In this document: positions 3,954 through 5,191 of the stretch, in pieces
How the letters are laid out: each line of letters begins with the position of its first letter
Numbering within the stretch: position 1 is the first letter of the stretch
Program-made: the position numbers and the translations under genes
Assembly (NCBI GenBank): GCA_030019105.1
Contig: JASEGY010000080.1
Coordinates: 4,847-10,037, forward strand
DNA: 5,191 bases
Direction of reading: 5' to 3'
Source of the DNA: a bacterium
GTDB lineage: Bacteria; UBA9089; JASEGY01
The notes under the pieces: generated by a model
What the model saw: the letters and a program-made list of their open reading frames with translations, nothing else
Told to the model about the DNA's origin: nothing
Databases searched by the model: none

Positions 3954-4919
3954 ATGTTAAAGAAACTGAGTTTAGTAGTAATTCTGGTAGGTGGGATGAT
4001 GCTTGTCTCAGGTGGGATGGCCATAGCCGTAGATGGAGAAGGGGCTGGACCGTTTCTGAAATTGGGGGCCGGGGCCAGGGCCACCGGAATGAGTGACGCC
4101 TTTGTCGCCGTGGCGGATGATGCCACCGCCGCTTATTGGAATCCGGCCGGATTGGCCCAGCTTTCTTCGCGTGAGTTTACCAGTATGTATTCCGACCTGG
4201 GACTTGACCGGCAGTTTAATTTCTTGAATTATGCGCATCCCATAGGTAAAGGCGCTGTTGGCGTGAGTTGGGTTAATTCCGGAGTTAAAGACTATACTTT
4301 GCGGACGGGCCCTGACCCGGAGGACATTATAGGTACTGGAGATATGGGGTATAATATGTTCATCTTCTCTTACGGCCGCAACCTGGGGTCAAAATTGTCC
4401 CTGGGAGTCAACGGCAAGTTCCTGGCCGAGAAGATGGATGATGTGAATGGAAATGAAAAGTCAGCGGATGGGATAGGCTGGGATGTCGGATTGCTGGCCA
4501 GCCCGATTGAGAGGTTCTCTTTTGGGGTTATGCTGGCTGATCTGGGGATCAGTAACTTAGAGTGGGATAGTGGAAAGGAGGACGCAGTGCCCATGAAATT
4601 GAAGGCCGGGCTGGCTTATCGGCCGCTTAAACGGAACGGTCTTTTGTTGGCCGCCGGCTTTGTGCGTAATTTCGATCAAGATATTACCAGATTAGATATG
4701 GGTACAGAGTATAAGATTATTGCTGATTTGGCCTTGAGAGCCGGGGTATCGTTAAATAGAGGAAATGATGAAGACTATACTGAATTTGGGGCCGGTATAG
4801 GCTATAATTTGGTGTTGTCGCCGGATTTTGAGGTCCAGTTGGACTATTCTTACGATAATGTTGATAATGACTTGAGCTCTGAGGATGGGCATCGCGTCTC
4901 ACTAACCGTCAGGTTCTAA
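3954..4919 (+). CDS. PorV/PorQ-family outer-membrane beta-barrel protein
   Basis: This is a 321-residue exported protein. Residues 1-25 form a signal peptide (KK start, hydrophobic core, AIA cleavage site). The N-terminal block diagnostic of the PorV/PorQ (FadL-like) barrels follows: FLKLGAGARATGM at 34-46, then SDAFVAVADDATAAYWNPAGL at 47-67. The rest consists of alternating amphipathic strands with Gly/Asp-rich turns and ends in VSLTVRF, with the terminal Phe expected for outer-membrane assembly. The family in Bacteroidota includes type IX secretion components, but many members in other phyla have no assigned role, so no specific function is claimed. The length is typical for the family. 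It has its own strong ribosome binding site, lies 545 bp from the upstream genes and uses more GCC/CCG-type codons, so it is probably a separate, older core gene. Confidence 0.88.
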   Translation: MLKKLSLVVILVGGMMLVSGGMAIAVDGEGAGPFLKLGAGARATGMSDAFVAVADDATAAYWNPAGLAQLSSREFTSMYSDLGLDRQFNFLNYAHPIGKGAVGVSWVNSGVKDYTLRTGPDPEDIIGTGDMGYNMFIFSYGRNLGSKLSLGVNGKFLAEKMDDVNGNEKSADGIGWDVGLLASPIERFSFGVMLADLGISNLEWDSGKEDAVPMKLKAGLAYRPLKRNGLLLAAGFVRNFDQDITRLDMGTEYKIIADLALRAGVSLNRGNDEDYTEFGAGIGYNLVLSPDFEVQLDYSYDNVDNDLSSEDGHRVSLTVRF

Positions 4920-4974
4920 TGATTTCGGATTTCGGATTTCGGAATGCGGATTTAAGGATGGCGTGAGACGGAAT

Positions 4975-5013
4975 GACAGTAAGGTGTGTTTCTATAGAAC
5001 ACCGAATGCTGTC
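4975..5013. repeat. Hairpin downstream of the barrel gene
   Basis: GACAG (4975-4979) pairs with CTGTC (5009-5013), and GGTGT (4983-4987) pairs with ACACC (4999-5003). It may help stop or protect the barrel transcript, but no U-run follows it. Confidence 0.4.
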
Positions 5014-5027
5014 GAAAAATATATTAG

Positions 5028-5053
5028 CGTTACCATGCGAGAGATTGGTAACG
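5028..5053. repeat. Hairpin CGTTACCA/TGGTAACG
   Basis: A perfect 8-bp stem with a 10-base loop (TGCGAGAGAT). It shares the CGTT..AACGAG frame with the hairpin at 3539-3564, so the two may belong to one dispersed family. It is not followed by a T-run. Confidence 0.6.
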
Positions 5054-5063
5054 AGAATAAATA

Positions 5064-5191
5064 CGGGTAGAGGAAGGTGGAATATAAAATCTGAAATCCA
5101 CAATCCGAAATCCGAAATGAGAAGCGGGTAGAGGCAAGGTGGAATATAAAATCTGAAATCCACAATCCGAAATCCGAAATGAGAAGCGGGT
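5064..5191. repeat. 61-62 bp tandem repeat running off the window
   Basis: Two nearly identical units start at 5064 and 5125 (CGGGTAGAGG), differing by one inserted base. A third appears to start at 5186. Each unit carries TATAAAATCTGAAATCCAC and the AATCCGAAATCCGAAAT sequence. No spacers separate the units, so this is a minisatellite-like array and not CRISPR. Confidence 0.85.

Larger units (their letters stand above)
4922..5118. repeat. 17-bp inverted repeat flanking the region downstream of the barrel gene
   Basis: ATTTCGGATTTCGGATT at 4922-4938 is the exact reverse complement of 5102-5118. The left arm starts just after the barrel gene's stop codon. The same AATCCG-type unit builds the hairpin at 3593-3644, so related repeats flank the gene on both sides. 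Confidence 0.75.

Noticed and set aside
4909..5163. 84-codon open frame on the - strand downstream of the barrel gene
   Set aside because: Its sequence (ISDFGLWISDF and similar) is a translation of the AATCCGAAAT repeats and the tandem array, with no ribosome binding site.
5064..5191. Possible CRISPR array
   Set aside because: Units are contiguous and nearly identical along the whole 61-62 bp, with no unique spacers, and no cas gene is present.

Overview
This window looks like an accessory, repeat-laden stretch of chromosome from an uncultured Gram-negative bacterium. The Gram-negative call rests on the last gene, which encodes a signal-peptide-bearing outer-membrane beta-barrel of the PorV/PorQ type (conserved N-terminal block, terminal Phe). 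I cannot name the phylum. Barrels of this kind, together with dispersed repeats such as GCAAAGGCGCAAAGACGC and AATCCGAAATCCGAAAT, are what I associate with candidate-phylum genomes; that is recollection, not a search result. All genes I accept lie on the + strand.

Layout. (1) Bases 1-1371: a retropepsin-like aspartic protease (38-415), then two paralogous small proteins with one N-terminal membrane helix (469-666 and 928-1371). The second carries a long 11-/18-residue repeat coiled coil. (2) Bases 1372-1631: a duplicated leader with the first 14 codons of a dead gene, then a large nested stem-loop repeat. (3) Bases 1632-3408: a second, divergent retropepsin-like protease (1632-2123), a tail-anchored coiled-coil protein (2141-2608), and a 234-residue membrane coiled-coil protein (2704-3408) that appears to be an in-frame fusion of a truncated copy and a complete copy of one family. 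(4) Bases 3409-3953: 545 bp without a gene, packed with nested inverted repeats. (5) Bases 3954-4919: the outer-membrane barrel gene. (6) Bases 4920-5191: more repeats, ending in a 61-62 bp tandem array that runs off the window.

The most interesting pattern is the twofold arrangement of a protease followed by membrane-anchored coiled-coil proteins, with a roughly 28-bp repeat (repeat A, core ACGCAGATCAACGCAGAT) at the gene junctions, always in the same orientation. Repeat A occurs five times: upstream of protease 1, of both small membrane proteins, of the tail-anchored protein and of the 234-residue protein. Its 3' end (CAGGA) can act as part of a ribosome binding site, and in one case it encodes the C-terminus and stop codon of protease 2. 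The coiled coils have been lengthened by whole-heptad (21 bp) and 18-codon (54 bp) duplications. That the proteases act on, or are anchored by, these neighbours is a hypothesis; nothing in the sequence proves it. The barrel gene differs in composition and repeat context and is probably a separate transcription unit.
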